Below are positions 18,239 through 27,093 of a stretch of 64,000 bases of DNA, piece by piece. How positions within the stretch are numbered: position 1 is the first letter of the stretch; every line of letters begins with the position of its first letter. The stretch spans positions 53,439-117,438 of the forward strand of contig NZ_JANJZR010000006.1 of the NCBI RefSeq assembly GCF_024623065.1, in the 5' to 3' direction. Both the position numbers and the translations under genes were made by a program. This DNA comes from Bacteroides acidifaciens (GTDB lineage Bacteria; Bacteroidota; Bacteroidia; Bacteroidales; Bacteroidaceae). The notes beneath the pieces are model-generated. The model saw nothing but the letters and a program-made list of their open reading frames with translations. It did not search any database and was not told where the DNA came from.

Positions 18239-21115
18239 TTAGTTAATTTTCGGTTTGAGCTCGTCCGGTGAATCTTTGGTATAAGATTTCACATCTCCTG
18301 CTACTTTGGTGAACAATGCTTGTATCACTTCCGGGGTAATAGTTGCTGACGGGCGGAAAGCATCCGAATTCATATAATCCAGGATTGCTTTGTGCATTTG
18401 TCGGGCAACGATTCGTTTCTCCGGTTGAGAAGTGATATCCATACTGGTCATCATCAGTTTACCGTTCAATACGTTTGCTTCAAACAACATTCCGATTTTC
18501 CGGCTGATGAACCAGGTATCGATGCTTTGAACGGTTGGCTGGAATTCTGCCGGGAAGTCGGTAAATTGCATCACCTGGGCTTTATTCAATAATTCCCACC
18601 ATTGCAGGTTACTATGAAATTCCGTAGGAAATTCACGGAAAAGAGGATGATATTCATTCAGGAAAATACCGGTTGTGTGCGGCGGGCGCATTTTGAACCA
18701 GGAAGTATTCCAGAATACCGGAGTAAAGTATTGTTTGACTTCTTTGCCGTATTGAATCTTTCCAGCTGCCGTAATCAAAACGTTGCCGCCTTCCTGCAAT
18801 ACCGATAAAGCTTTGGCATCCAGTGTATCCGTGGTATATACCTCACCCTGTGTCAGTTCCACTTGTGCAGGATATACCCAGAAATCCCAGTCATTGACGG
18901 CATCGCTGCCCTCGATACGTACTTCCAGATTAAGTTTCTGCGGAGTATCGATCCCCTTCAGGCTCATATCCACACTACCTAGTGCACAAAGGTTTCCAAT
19001 AGGAATCGTTTGTGTGCCGACAGCTCCTTTGGCATACACCTTTCCGAACTTGTCTTTGATGGTATAGCTGGTTTTTGCTCCTTGCAGAGGGGCTGCACCA
19101 AAGTGGGAAACTTCGATGTCGGCATGGAATGTTTCATCATTGGTATATACAAACTTCGGAATACGGGCTAAGGGCACAGTCGGGCTGCAAAAACGTCTGA
19201 ATTGTTCTGCGTTGATATATCCTTTCTCTTCAAAAAATACATCCAGTACGCCGACCAATGCCGTTCCCTGACCCGAATAATCGTTGAGAGCCAGCAATTG
19301 GAAACCTGCATAATCGGGAGTGCGCAATGTTTTTTCAATCTCATGCTTATAACAAAGTGCCTGCAGTTTGCCCGACGCCATCATAAAATCATAACTTTGG
19401 CTTCCCATGTGGTTATCATTCAGAATATCCCTGAATATCTCAAAGTTCTTCGCCTTGTTGACTCCGGTATATTTGCGGATTTCGTTAAAGTTCGGGAATA
19501 CGCACCATTGACCTGTTTCATGTGATACATACGGTTGTTTCACGGTGTCTATCCTCGCACGATAATCCGATTTACTTTCCGGTCGTGCACCTGCCCAACT
19601 CAAACCGCGTGCTCCGGCTTTCACATGGTATTCATTGTGAGGTTGCCATTGCCAGCTGTTTCCAACAGAAGCTCCCGTATATACACGACGTGGATCTGTC
19701 GCTTTCCAATAATCGACAAACTTGCTCACCCATGCCACCCAGCGTCCGGAAGGTTCGTTACCACAAGCCAGCATACAGTAAGATGCATAATTTCCGTATT
19801 CTTTAGTCAGGGCAATTGTTTCGTCCATCAGATATTTGTCGATTGGCTGTCCGTTACCCAGTCTTGGTCCGTGATTCGGCCAACTCGGACCTTCCGGTTG
19901 CAGATAGAAACCGACCAGATCGGCTGCGATAAAAGCAGCTTCCGGTGGGCAGAAAGAATGAAAACGCATGTGATTCAAACCATAGTTGCGGCAAATGCGG
20001 AACACCCGCTCCCAGGAAGCTACATCCATCGGGGCATAACCGGTCAATGGGAAATCACAGTTTTCCACTGTGCCGCGAAGCATTGTTTTGCGACCATTGA
20101 CGTAGAACCATTTTCCTTCTATCTTGAAATCGCGCATTCCAAATTGTACCTGTTTGATGTCGGCCTGTTTACCGTTGGTCAGTTTTGCTGTCAGTTTATA
20201 CAGTGCTGGATTGAACTCATCCCATGTGAGGAAATTTTTTCCCATAGGAAGCTCCATCTCTATCGCATTGTCTCCCGGACGGATACGGAAGCTTTGCTGA
20301 ACAGGAGCTACTTTGTGTTGAGTGTCCGCATTGAAACTTTCGGCAGAAAGTGTAATATCTCCTTTGGTGGAAGAGGCAGACTGTATGTTCATGCGTACCA
20401 GTGCTTTCTGATTGCGTAAATCAGGGTATATCTGGATGTCTTCAAAATGAACTTTAGGAGTGGCCTGTAATTCAATTCGTCCTACAATTCCGTTCCAGTT
20501 ACCTTGGGTCTGGTCGGTGATGCTGTGAGAGTCGGGACCTACATTGATTTCTTTGATGCGGTTGTCGATGCGAATAGTAATCAGGCAGGTTTTGCCGGGA
20601 GTAACAGCCGAAGTCAGATCATACACATGAGGAACACAAAGACTGTTCTGCATACCGAGCTTCTGTTGATTGACCCATACGGTCGTTTCGATGTGCGGGC
20701 GTTCCAGGAAAAGAGTGATTCTTTCTCCTCTCCAGTTGGAAGGTATTGTAACTTTCTTTTGATACCAGGCTACCCCTACGTAATGTTTGTCGGGAGTCAG
20801 GAAAAAGGGAAGTTTCACTTGCCCTTCTATTCTATATTTCTCCATGTATGGATTGAAATAGTAAGAGCTGTCGTACAAGCTTCCGGTCCACCGGGTGCGG
20901 GCGGTTACTTCATCTCCTTTCAGCTTTTCGGGCATGGAGCCGGGGAGATTAATCTGATCATCAAGGCTTTTTTTAAACCATTGTTCCTTGGTGCCGATAT
21001 CTTCCCGGTCTATCTGGAAATTCCATTTACCGGATAAACTGAAAGAATGGTTTTGCCCCGTTGCGGTCAGTATAGAGGCAAATACGATGGCAATACTTAC
21101 TAAAAGTTGTTTCAT
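18239..21115 (-). CDS. GH2 glycoside hydrolase
   Basis: The ATG at 21115 is chosen because it opens the signal peptide (MKQLLVSIAIVFASILTATG); the frame is open 57 codons further but that stretch covers the promoter. The order is sugar-binding jelly roll (WNFQIDREDIGT), Ig-like domain, then the TIM barrel with ACGNEPSGRWVAW (acid/base Glu near 453) and YVSHETGQWCVFP (nucleophile Glu near 533). About 250 extra residues follow. GH2 enzymes in RG-I loci are exo-acting beta-galactosidases or related glycosidases of side chains; the exact sugar cannot be read here. It is the first gene of the operon that continues to GH106. Confidence 0.88.
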   Translation of the reverse strand: MKQLLVSIAIVFASILTATGQNHSFSLSGKWNFQIDREDIGTKEQWFKKSLDDQINLPGSMPEKLKGDEVTARTRWTGSLYDSSYYFNPYMEKYRIEGQVKLPFFLTPDKHYVGVAWYQKKVTIPSNWRGERITLFLERPHIETTVWVNQQKLGMQNSLCVPHVYDLTSAVTPGKTCLITIRIDNRIKEINVGPDSHSITDQTQGNWNGIVGRIELQATPKVHFEDIQIYPDLRNQKALVRMNIQSASSTKGDITLSAESFNADTQHKVAPVQQSFRIRPGDNAIEMELPMGKNFLTWDEFNPALYKLTAKLTNGKQADIKQVQFGMRDFKIEGKWFYVNGRKTMLRGTVENCDFPLTGYAPMDVASWERVFRICRNYGLNHMRFHSFCPPEAAFIAADLVGFYLQPEGPSWPNHGPRLGNGQPIDKYLMDETIALTKEYGNYASYCMLACGNEPSGRWVAWVSKFVDYWKATDPRRVYTGASVGNSWQWQPHNEYHVKAGARGLSWAGARPESKSDYRARIDTVKQPYVSHETGQWCVFPNFNEIRKYTGVNKAKNFEIFRDILNDNHMGSQSYDFMMASGKLQALCYKHEIEKTLRTPDYAGFQLLALNDYSGQGTALVGVLDVFFEEKGYINAEQFRRFCSPTVPLARIPKFVYTNDETFHADIEVSHFGAAPLQGAKTSYTIKDKFGKVYAKGAVGTQTIPIGNLCALGSVDMSLKGIDTPQKLNLEVRIEGSDAVNDWDFWVYPAQVELTQGEVYTTDTLDAKALSVLQEGGNVLITAAGKIQYGKEVKQYFTPVFWNTSWFKMRPPHTTGIFLNEYHPLFREFPTEFHSNLQWWELLNKAQVMQFTDFPAEFQPTVQSIDTWFISRKIGMLFEANVLNGKLMMTSMDITSQPEKRIVARQMHKAILDYMNSDAFRPSATITPEVIQALFTKVAGDVKSYTKDSPDELKPKIN

Positions 21116-21162
21116 GATATATAGAATTGATATGTTTTTCATCTCTATTATAAAATCTGCCG

Positions 21163-21224
21163 CTAAAGTAGAGCTTTTTAAGGGTTTAGTAAATAGAAAG
21201 ATGTACAGATACATAGAATATTGT
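21163..21224 (-). promoter_or_regulatory. Promoter and candidate operator of the GH2-to-GH106 operon
   Basis: On the minus strand, TACTTTAG (21170 to 21163) is a near-consensus -7 box with TTTA (21193-21190) 19 bases before it. ACAATATTCTATGT (21224 to 21211) matches the element found before other promoters of the locus, but here it is 54 bases from the -7 instead of 34, two helical turns farther. It lies in a dyad (GATACA / TGTATC). Confidence 0.5.
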
Positions 21225-21296
21225 ATCAAAATGTACTTATGGGGCGGGTGGTGTACAAAACTACATGGATTTGAAATATTATCCATGCTCTTTATT

Positions 21297-21327
21297 TTTG
21301 AGGAGGTTGGGAGATACCTTATCTTTG
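21297..21327 (+). promoter_or_regulatory. Promoter of the GH43-like/GH42 gene
   Basis: TTTG (21297-21300) and TAtcTTTG (21320-21327), 19 bases apart, match the Bacteroides consensus fully. The ATG follows 31 bases later. No good copy of the shared operator sits at the usual distance. Confidence 0.7.
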
Positions 21328-21358
21328 CGGGGTAAACTTTTTAATCTTAAAAGGAAAC

Positions 21359-24307
21359 ATGAAAAAAGTAGTTGTTTGGATGGCTCTAAGTCTTTGCTCG
21401 GTAATGACAATCTTTGCCGGTGAGACTGCTTATCTCTTTTCTTATTTCATCAATGGCAGTAAAGATGGATTGCATTTAGCTTATAGTTATGACGGGTTGA
21501 ACTGGATGCCTTTGAATGGCGGACGCTCTTATCTGACACCTTCCGTCGGTAAAGATAAATTGATGCGTGACCCGAGTATTTGCCAGGCTCCGGACGGAAC
21601 TTTCCACATGGTCTGGACTTCCAGTTGGACCGACCGGATTATCGGTTATGCTTCTTCCCGTGATTTGATTCATTGGAGTGAACAACAGGCTATTCCGGTG
21701 ATGATGCATGAGCCGACTGCCCATAATTGTTGGGCACCTGAACTCTTTTATGACGAGCCTTCGCAAACTTACTATATCTTTTGGGCAACTACCATCCCCG
21801 GTCGTCACAAGGAAATACCTACCAGCGAAAGCGAGAAGGGATTGAACCATCGTATTTATTATGTGACAACAAAGGATTTCCGCACTTTCTCAAAGACAAA
21901 GATGTTCTTCAACCCTGATTTCAGTGTGATTGACGCTGCTATTGTGAAAGATCCGAAGGTGGGAGACCTAATAATGATAGTCAAGAATGAGAACTCCAAT
22001 CCGCCGGAAAAGAATTTGCGCGTTACGCGTACAAAAAAGATAGAAAAAGGATTCCCGGCCAAAGTATCGGCGCCTATTACAGGAAAGTATTGGGCGGAAG
22101 GACCTGCTCCTCTTTTTGTCGGTGATACGCTTTATGTTTACTTCGATAAATACCGTGATCATCGTTATGGTGCCGTTCGCTCTTTAGATCATGGCGAAAC
22201 ATGGGAAGATGTGTCCGACCAAGTCTCTTTCCCGCGAGGCATTCGTCATGGAACGGCATTTGCGGTAGACGCTTCCGTAGTGGAAGCATTGAAAGAGAAT
22301 TCCTGGTTTAATGACAAAGATCTGACACGGACAGGCGTCTACTATTATCCTGAACACTGGAATGAAAGCCAGTGGGAACGTGACTTCAAGAAAATGCATG
22401 ACTTGGGATTTGAATTTACTCATTTTGCCGAATTTGCGTGGGCGCAACTGGAGCCGGAAGAAGGACGCTATGATTTTACCTGGCTCGACAGAGCCGTAGC
22501 GTTAGCTGCCAAATATGATTTGAAAGTGATAATGTGTACGTCTACTGCCACTCCTCCTGTATGGATGAGCCGGAAATATCCTGAAATTCTGTTGAAGAAT
22601 GAAGATGGAACGGTGCTTGATCACGGAGCCCGTCAGCATGCTTCATTTGCTTCTCCTCTTTACAGAGAGTTATCTTATAAGATGATTGAAAAACTGGCGC
22701 AGCACTATGGTAACGATCCTCGTGTTATCGGATGGCAACTTGATAACGAACCTGCCGTACAGTTTGACTATAATCCGAAAGCGGAACTTGCTTTCCGTGA
22801 TTTTCTTCGTTCCAAATATAATAATGACATTCAACTTTTAAATAATGCATGGGGAACTGCTTTTTGGAGTGAGGCTTATTCTTCTTTTGATGAAATAACG
22901 CTTCCCAAGCGTGTACAGATGTTTATGAACCATCATCAGATTTTGGATTACCGTCGGTTTGCAGCAACGCAAACCAATGATTTTCTGAATGAGCAATGCC
23001 TGCTAATCAAGAAATATGCAAAGAACCAATGGGTAACAACCAATTATATACCGAATTATGATGAAGGACATATTGGTGGTAGTCCTGCGTTGGATTTCCA
23101 AAGTTATACCCGTTACATGGTATATGGAGATAATGAGGGAATCGGTCGTCGGGGCTATCGTGTTGGTAATCCATTGCGTATTGCTTGGGCGAATGATTTT
23201 TTCCGTCCGATACAGGGAACGTATGGTGTAATGGAACTGCAACCGGGACAAGTGAACTGGGGCAGTATCAATCCCCAGCCCCTTCCGGGAGCTGTCCGCT
23301 TGTGGTTGTGGAGTGTCTTTGCCGGCGGAAGTGATTTTATCTGTACCTACCGCTATCGTCAACCGCTCTATGGGACAGAACAATATCATTATGGAATAGT
23401 GGGAACAGACGGAGTGACTGTTACCCCCGGTGGAAAAGAGTATGAAACTTTTATAAAAGAGATTCGTGAACTTCGTAAGCATTATGCTCCCCGTGAGGCG
23501 AAGCCTGCTGATTACCTGGCACGTCGTACAGCTATTCTTTTCAATCCTGAAAACTCTTGGAGCATTGAGCGACAGAAACAAAACCGGACTTGGGATACTT
23601 TTGCGCATATTGAAAAGTATTACCGTACCTTAAAATCATTCGGAGCCCCCGTCGATTTTATTTCAGAAGCCAAGAACTTATCCGATTACCCGGTCGTTAT
23701 CGCCCCGGCCTATCAATTAGCTGATAAAGAACTGGTAGACAAATGGACTGCTTATGTGAAGAATGGCGGAAATCTCGTCCTGACCTGTCGAACGGCACAG
23801 AAAGACCGTTATGGTCGTCTGCCGGAAGCCCCTTTCGGCTCTATGATTACCCCGCTGACCGGAAACGAAATGAATTTCTATGACTTGCTTCTTCCCGAAG
23901 ATCCCGGCACTGTTGTTATGAACGGAAAAGAGTATGCCTGGAATACATGGGGAGAAATCCTGAATCCCCCGACCGATGCACAAGTATGGGCGACATATAC
24001 CAATGAATTTTACGAAGGAAGCCCCGCTGTGACTTTCCGTAAATTGGGAAAAGGAACGATTACTTATGTTGGAGTGGACAGCCACAACGGTGTGTTGGAA
24101 AAAGATATATTGAAAAAACTATATGCACAGCTAAATATCCCGGTAATGGATTTGCCTTATGGCGTGACAATGGAATACCGCAATGGCTTTGGAATTGTTC
24201 TGAACTATTCAGACCGGCCTTATACTTTCGATTTGCCGAAAGGCAGTAAAGTATTGATAGGAACCCCGGAAATTCCTACGGCAGGCGTATTGGTCTTTTC
24301 AATATGA
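21359..24307 (+). CDS. Fusion of GH43-like beta-propeller and GH42 beta-galactosidase
   Basis: A signal peptide (VVWMALSLCSVMTIFAG) is followed by two enzyme-like modules in 982 residues. Residues about 20-315 look like a GH43/GH117-type five-bladed propeller: DGLHLAYSYDGLNWMPL, RDPSICQAPDGTFHMVWTSS and NCWAPELFYDEPSQTYYIFW. Residues about 325-980 are GH42: GVYYYPEHWNESQWERDF, WQLDNEPAV (acid/base Glu near 464), VMELQPGQVNWGS (nucleophile Glu near 625), then the trimerisation and C-terminal beta domains. GH42 removes terminal beta-galactose; the propeller may bind or trim another side-chain sugar. No second signal peptide or stop separates the parts, so the fusion appears real. It is divergent from the GH2 operon and ends at a repeat region. 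Confidence 0.85.
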   Translation: MKKVVVWMALSLCSVMTIFAGETAYLFSYFINGSKDGLHLAYSYDGLNWMPLNGGRSYLTPSVGKDKLMRDPSICQAPDGTFHMVWTSSWTDRIIGYASSRDLIHWSEQQAIPVMMHEPTAHNCWAPELFYDEPSQTYYIFWATTIPGRHKEIPTSESEKGLNHRIYYVTTKDFRTFSKTKMFFNPDFSVIDAAIVKDPKVGDLIMIVKNENSNPPEKNLRVTRTKKIEKGFPAKVSAPITGKYWAEGPAPLFVGDTLYVYFDKYRDHRYGAVRSLDHGETWEDVSDQVSFPRGIRHGTAFAVDASVVEALKENSWFNDKDLTRTGVYYYPEHWNESQWERDFKKMHDLGFEFTHFAEFAWAQLEPEEGRYDFTWLDRAVALAAKYDLKVIMCTSTATPPVWMSRKYPEILLKNEDGTVLDHGARQHASFASPLYRELSYKMIEKLAQHYGNDPRVIGWQLDNEPAVQFDYNPKAELAFRDFLRSKYNNDIQLLNNAWGTAFWSEAYSSFDEITLPKRVQMFMNHHQILDYRRFAATQTNDFLNEQCLLIKKYAKNQWVTTNYIPNYDEGHIGGSPALDFQSYTRYMVYGDNEGIGRRGYRVGNPLRIAWANDFFRPIQGTYGVMELQPGQVNWGSINPQPLPGAVRLWLWSVFAGGSDFICTYRYRQPLYGTEQYHYGIVGTDGVTVTPGGKEYETFIKEIRELRKHYAPREAKPADYLARRTAILFNPENSWSIERQKQNRTWDTFAHIEKYYRTLKSFGAPVDFISEAKNLSDYPVVIAPAYQLADKELVDKWTAYVKNGGNLVLTCRTAQKDRYGRLPEAPFGSMITPLTGNEMNFYDLLLPEDPGTVVMNGKEYAWNTWGEILNPPTDAQVWATYTNEFYEGSPAVTFRKLGKGTITYVGVDSHNGVLEKDILKKLYAQLNIPVMDLPYGVTMEYRNGFGIVLNYSDRPYTFDLPKGSKVLIGTPEIPTAGVLVFSI

Positions 24308-24473
24308 ATATAGAATAGCATCTAATTCTAATCTATAAGATTATTGCCATTCATCGCTTCCACCTGATTCTTGAAATGCCGATGAATAAGGCTATAGCGG
24401 GTGAAAGCGAGGGGTGAAATCAGGTGAAACAGAACATTATCGGTTTCACCTTGTCTTTTCAAAATATCCTTTG

Positions 24474-24542
24474 AGCTAAAACCAATATCATTATAGCTAA
24501 TCCGGATATCATTATAGCTAATGAAAATAGGCTGATAGCAAA
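24474..24542. repeat. AGCTAA word array, four units at 21 bp
   Basis: AGCTAA at 24474, 24495 and 24516 and AGCAAA at 24537 are exactly 21 bases apart; the middle two units share ATATCATTATAGCTAAT. Confidence 0.7.
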
Positions 24543-24548
24543 TCCATT

Positions 24549-24632
24549 GTCAGGTATTAATAGATGAACTGTCAGATGTTAATAGCCTAGTCGTCAGGTG
24601 TTAACACCTTGGCTCTCATCTATTAATACTTG
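24549..24632. repeat. TTAATA word array, four units at 22 bp
   Basis: TTAATA (24557), TTAATA (24579), TTAACA (24601) and TTAATA (24623) are exactly 22 bases apart. The first unit (GGTATTAATAGATGA) is nearly the reverse complement of the fourth (TCATCTATTAATAC), and the third contains the 14-base palindrome AGGTGTTAACACCT. Confidence 0.7.
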
Positions 24633-24640
24633 AAATGGTA

Positions 24641-24726
24641 CATCTATATACTCACCGTATTGCATCTATATATTCATCACGGTGGTTATATATGTCCATC
24701 ACGATGGCTCTATATGTCCAGCAATC
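24641..24726. repeat. CTATATA word array, four units at about 22 bp
   Basis: CATCTATATA occurs at 24641 and 24663, then TATATGTCCA at 24689 and 24711, both at 22-base steps. CACGGTGG and CACGATGG follow in the second and third units. Confidence 0.65.
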
Positions 24727-24908
24727 GGTATAAATAAATTCAAAAGGTGAAAGCGATAATGGAAGCCTTCACCTGTTTTCCCCTACGCTTTCACCCGCTA
24801 TCTCCTTATTCATCGATGTTTCAGCTATAAGGTGAAACTGGTGGAACTTATCTTACGAAGATTCTATTTGTAGGGTGCTATTGTTTTTATTAGAAATCAA
24901 CAAAAGAA

Positions 24909-24962
24909 TTGCCACTTATACTTCTTGATTATAAAGTCTTATTCAAGAAGCATAAGTGGCAA
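24909..24962. terminator. 20-bp hairpin between convergent genes
   Basis: TTGCCACTTATACTTCTTGA (24909-24928) pairs with 24943-24962 with one mismatch around a 14-base loop. It lies just beyond the SusD stop (24985) and could end transcription from both sides. Confidence 0.6.
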
Positions 24963-24984
24963 TATCGACAATATCTATTTAAGA

Positions 24985-27069
24985 TTAATATCCGGGATTC
25001 TGCATTGCTTTCTTTTCCTCATTGTTTAATGCAGAACCATTTGAATTGGTGATACCGTCTAAGAACGCCTGTGGAATTGGACGATAATAATGTTTGCTTG
25101 GATTGAATTCGCCAATCCCCCGGGTAGCACCGTCGTTGAATTTATGCCAGCGGGCATCCAATGTTTTGGTACGGGCCAAGTCTTCCCAACGTTGCAATTC
25201 ACCACAAAGTTCGCGGGTACGTTCGTTTAATAAGAAACACATCATCTTTTCGGCATTGGACGTACAACCTAATTCATTATAAATAGGAGTGTCAACTGTA
25301 GAATTATAAACGTCTGCCACGCTATTCAGTTTCATTGCAGATTTGGTTGAAGCCGTAGTTTCTGCACCTTCCATATTATTGGATTCATAGTATGTGTTTT
25401 TGTCCCAATAGATGGCACCTTCGTCAGAGTGACCGCCACCTTTTCCTGAACAGAAAGGATTGTTCTTATAGGATTGTCCACCGTCTACGTTCTTGCTGCG
25501 GTCTTCATTGTCAGCATAGCCGGCACGGTTGCGTAACTTATTAATCCATTCGATTGCTTTGTCATAATTGGCTTCACCTTTGCGGATATAAGCCTCGGCA
25601 ACCATTAACACATCATCTGCCGAACGGGCAATGATAGCGTCACGAGTACCAAATTGTGAAGCGATGGAAACACGGTAACCGTCACGGAATTTAGACAAAG
25701 CGACCGAACGCTTGTGCGGGATAATATTGTAATAGTTGCCGGTCTTTTCATTTTCATTTAGGTTCCAGCTATGGGATTGTCCTTTGAAATAACGTACATA
25801 AGTATATGTGTTACACATCTTTCCGTCTTTCAATACTGTATATGCCGGAGCGTTAGGATATGCTTCATATCGGTTGTCACCCGGATTGTTGACGATGTAT
25901 TTTAGACCTAGCTCACCGCCTTTGAAACGTTTTTCACCTTTGTTGACACCTGCCGGAGCGTATGGCATATCTTCGTCTGTCCATTCCGGGGCACTTTTGG
26001 TTTCGTTGGCTCCATAACAAGTGATGAATGATTTCCAGAAACGGGAGTCGTTGACACGGTCGAACACTTGCATGGTATATTCTGTAGCACTGACATACGA
26101 GAACTCACGTCCGCCGGAAATGTCACGTTTACAACCACTGAGGTCTTGATATACAGACGGATAATAAAGATGCATTTGGTTTCCAAAACGTCCCCATGTT
26201 GCTTCGTCATTGGAGAATTGGGCAGCCAGGATTACTTCGCTGACTTTTTCGTTTGCACCGTTCGGCTGCTGGTAATCCCATAATTCCACATAGTCATCGC
26301 ACAGTGGATGTGCGGCTACCACTTCTGAACCATACTGGATAACTGCGTCCAAATCGGAAGATACATAATTCCCGTTCCAACTGCTATACAATTCGGAAGC
26401 ACGGAACAGATGTGCTTTTGCCAGGAAATGGGCGGCTGCGTATTTATTGATACGTCCGACAGATTCTCCTTGTTTCGGCAGCAATCGGTATGCTTCTCCA
26501 AAGTCGGATATTACCTGAGTGTATATTTCCTCTTCCGAGTTACGTGTGAAGTAAGTTTCCGCACTTGTAGAAGGTTCCAGTTTCAAGGGTACGCCACCGA
26601 ATTGTTTCACCAGTTCGAAATAGGCATAAGCTCTGAGGAAATAGGCTTCTCCCAAACGGGTGTTATAGGTAGGCGAACTTGTATTGTAATACTGCGGCAA
26701 GTTCTGGAGAAGTATATTGGCGGGTTCAACCAATCCGTAATAGTTGTCCCATATCGGTTGGTTAGCAGCAGTTTCTGAAGAATTCAAGTCCTGGCTGTAA
26801 TGATTCCATGCCGGTATCACATTGTTAGCATCGGTAAATTCGTCTACTCCCATGTTATAACATTGGATTCCCCAGATATAATTGAATTTGAATTTCAACT
26901 TTTGATAAGCTCCGGTCACTAATTCATCAAGGCCTTCCTGTGTCTTGAAACGGTCGGTACTATATTGGGTCTTTAATTCTTCGTCAAGGAATGATTCGCT
27001 GCACGAAGTGAACGAACCGCTCATAACGCTGGTTAGTATAGCTGCGAATAATACTTTATTTATTTTCAT
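24985..27069 (-). CDS. SusD-like glycan-binding lipoprotein, pair 1
   Basis: This 694-residue RagB/SusD protein has a lipoprotein signal (ILTSVMSGSFTSCSES, Cys near 22) and the typical start SFLDEELKTQYSTDRFKT. YFLRAYAYFELVKQFGGVPL is the conserved TPR block, and the end has MCFLLNERTRELCGELQRWEDLART and KHYYRPIPQAFLD. SusD proteins sit on the SusC barrel as a lid and catch oligosaccharides at the surface. The gene follows its SusC by 24 bases. At 694 residues it is longer than most, with inserts in the middle. The pair forms a two-gene operon with its promoter region at the edge of the invertible segment. Confidence 0.92.
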   Translation of the reverse strand: MKINKVLFAAILTSVMSGSFTSCSESFLDEELKTQYSTDRFKTQEGLDELVTGAYQKLKFKFNYIWGIQCYNMGVDEFTDANNVIPAWNHYSQDLNSSETAANQPIWDNYYGLVEPANILLQNLPQYYNTSSPTYNTRLGEAYFLRAYAYFELVKQFGGVPLKLEPSTSAETYFTRNSEEEIYTQVISDFGEAYRLLPKQGESVGRINKYAAAHFLAKAHLFRASELYSSWNGNYVSSDLDAVIQYGSEVVAAHPLCDDYVELWDYQQPNGANEKVSEVILAAQFSNDEATWGRFGNQMHLYYPSVYQDLSGCKRDISGGREFSYVSATEYTMQVFDRVNDSRFWKSFITCYGANETKSAPEWTDEDMPYAPAGVNKGEKRFKGGELGLKYIVNNPGDNRYEAYPNAPAYTVLKDGKMCNTYTYVRYFKGQSHSWNLNENEKTGNYYNIIPHKRSVALSKFRDGYRVSIASQFGTRDAIIARSADDVLMVAEAYIRKGEANYDKAIEWINKLRNRAGYADNEDRSKNVDGGQSYKNNPFCSGKGGGHSDEGAIYWDKNTYYESNNMEGAETTASTKSAMKLNSVADVYNSTVDTPIYNELGCTSNAEKMMCFLLNERTRELCGELQRWEDLARTKTLDARWHKFNDGATRGIGEFNPSKHYYRPIPQAFLDGITNSNGSALNNEEKKAMQNPGY

Positions 27070-27093
27070 AATGTTCTTACTTTTAATTGTTTA

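Larger units (their letters stand above)
24372..24824. repeat. Nested inverted repeats enclosing three word arrays
   Basis: An imperfect arm of about 57 bases at 24372-24428 is repeated inverted at 24768-24823; its core matches over CGATGAATAAGG and ATAGCGGGTGAAAGCG. A second pair (24435-24452 and 24744-24761; 17 of 18 bases) is nested inside. Between them lie three tandem arrays, listed separately. The region is between convergent genes and contains no ORF of note. Confidence 0.75.

Noticed and set aside
18239..21286. Longer start for the GH2 protein (57 extra residues)
   Set aside because: The extra part covers the promoter and operator-like sites and precedes a normal signal peptide at the ATG at 21115.
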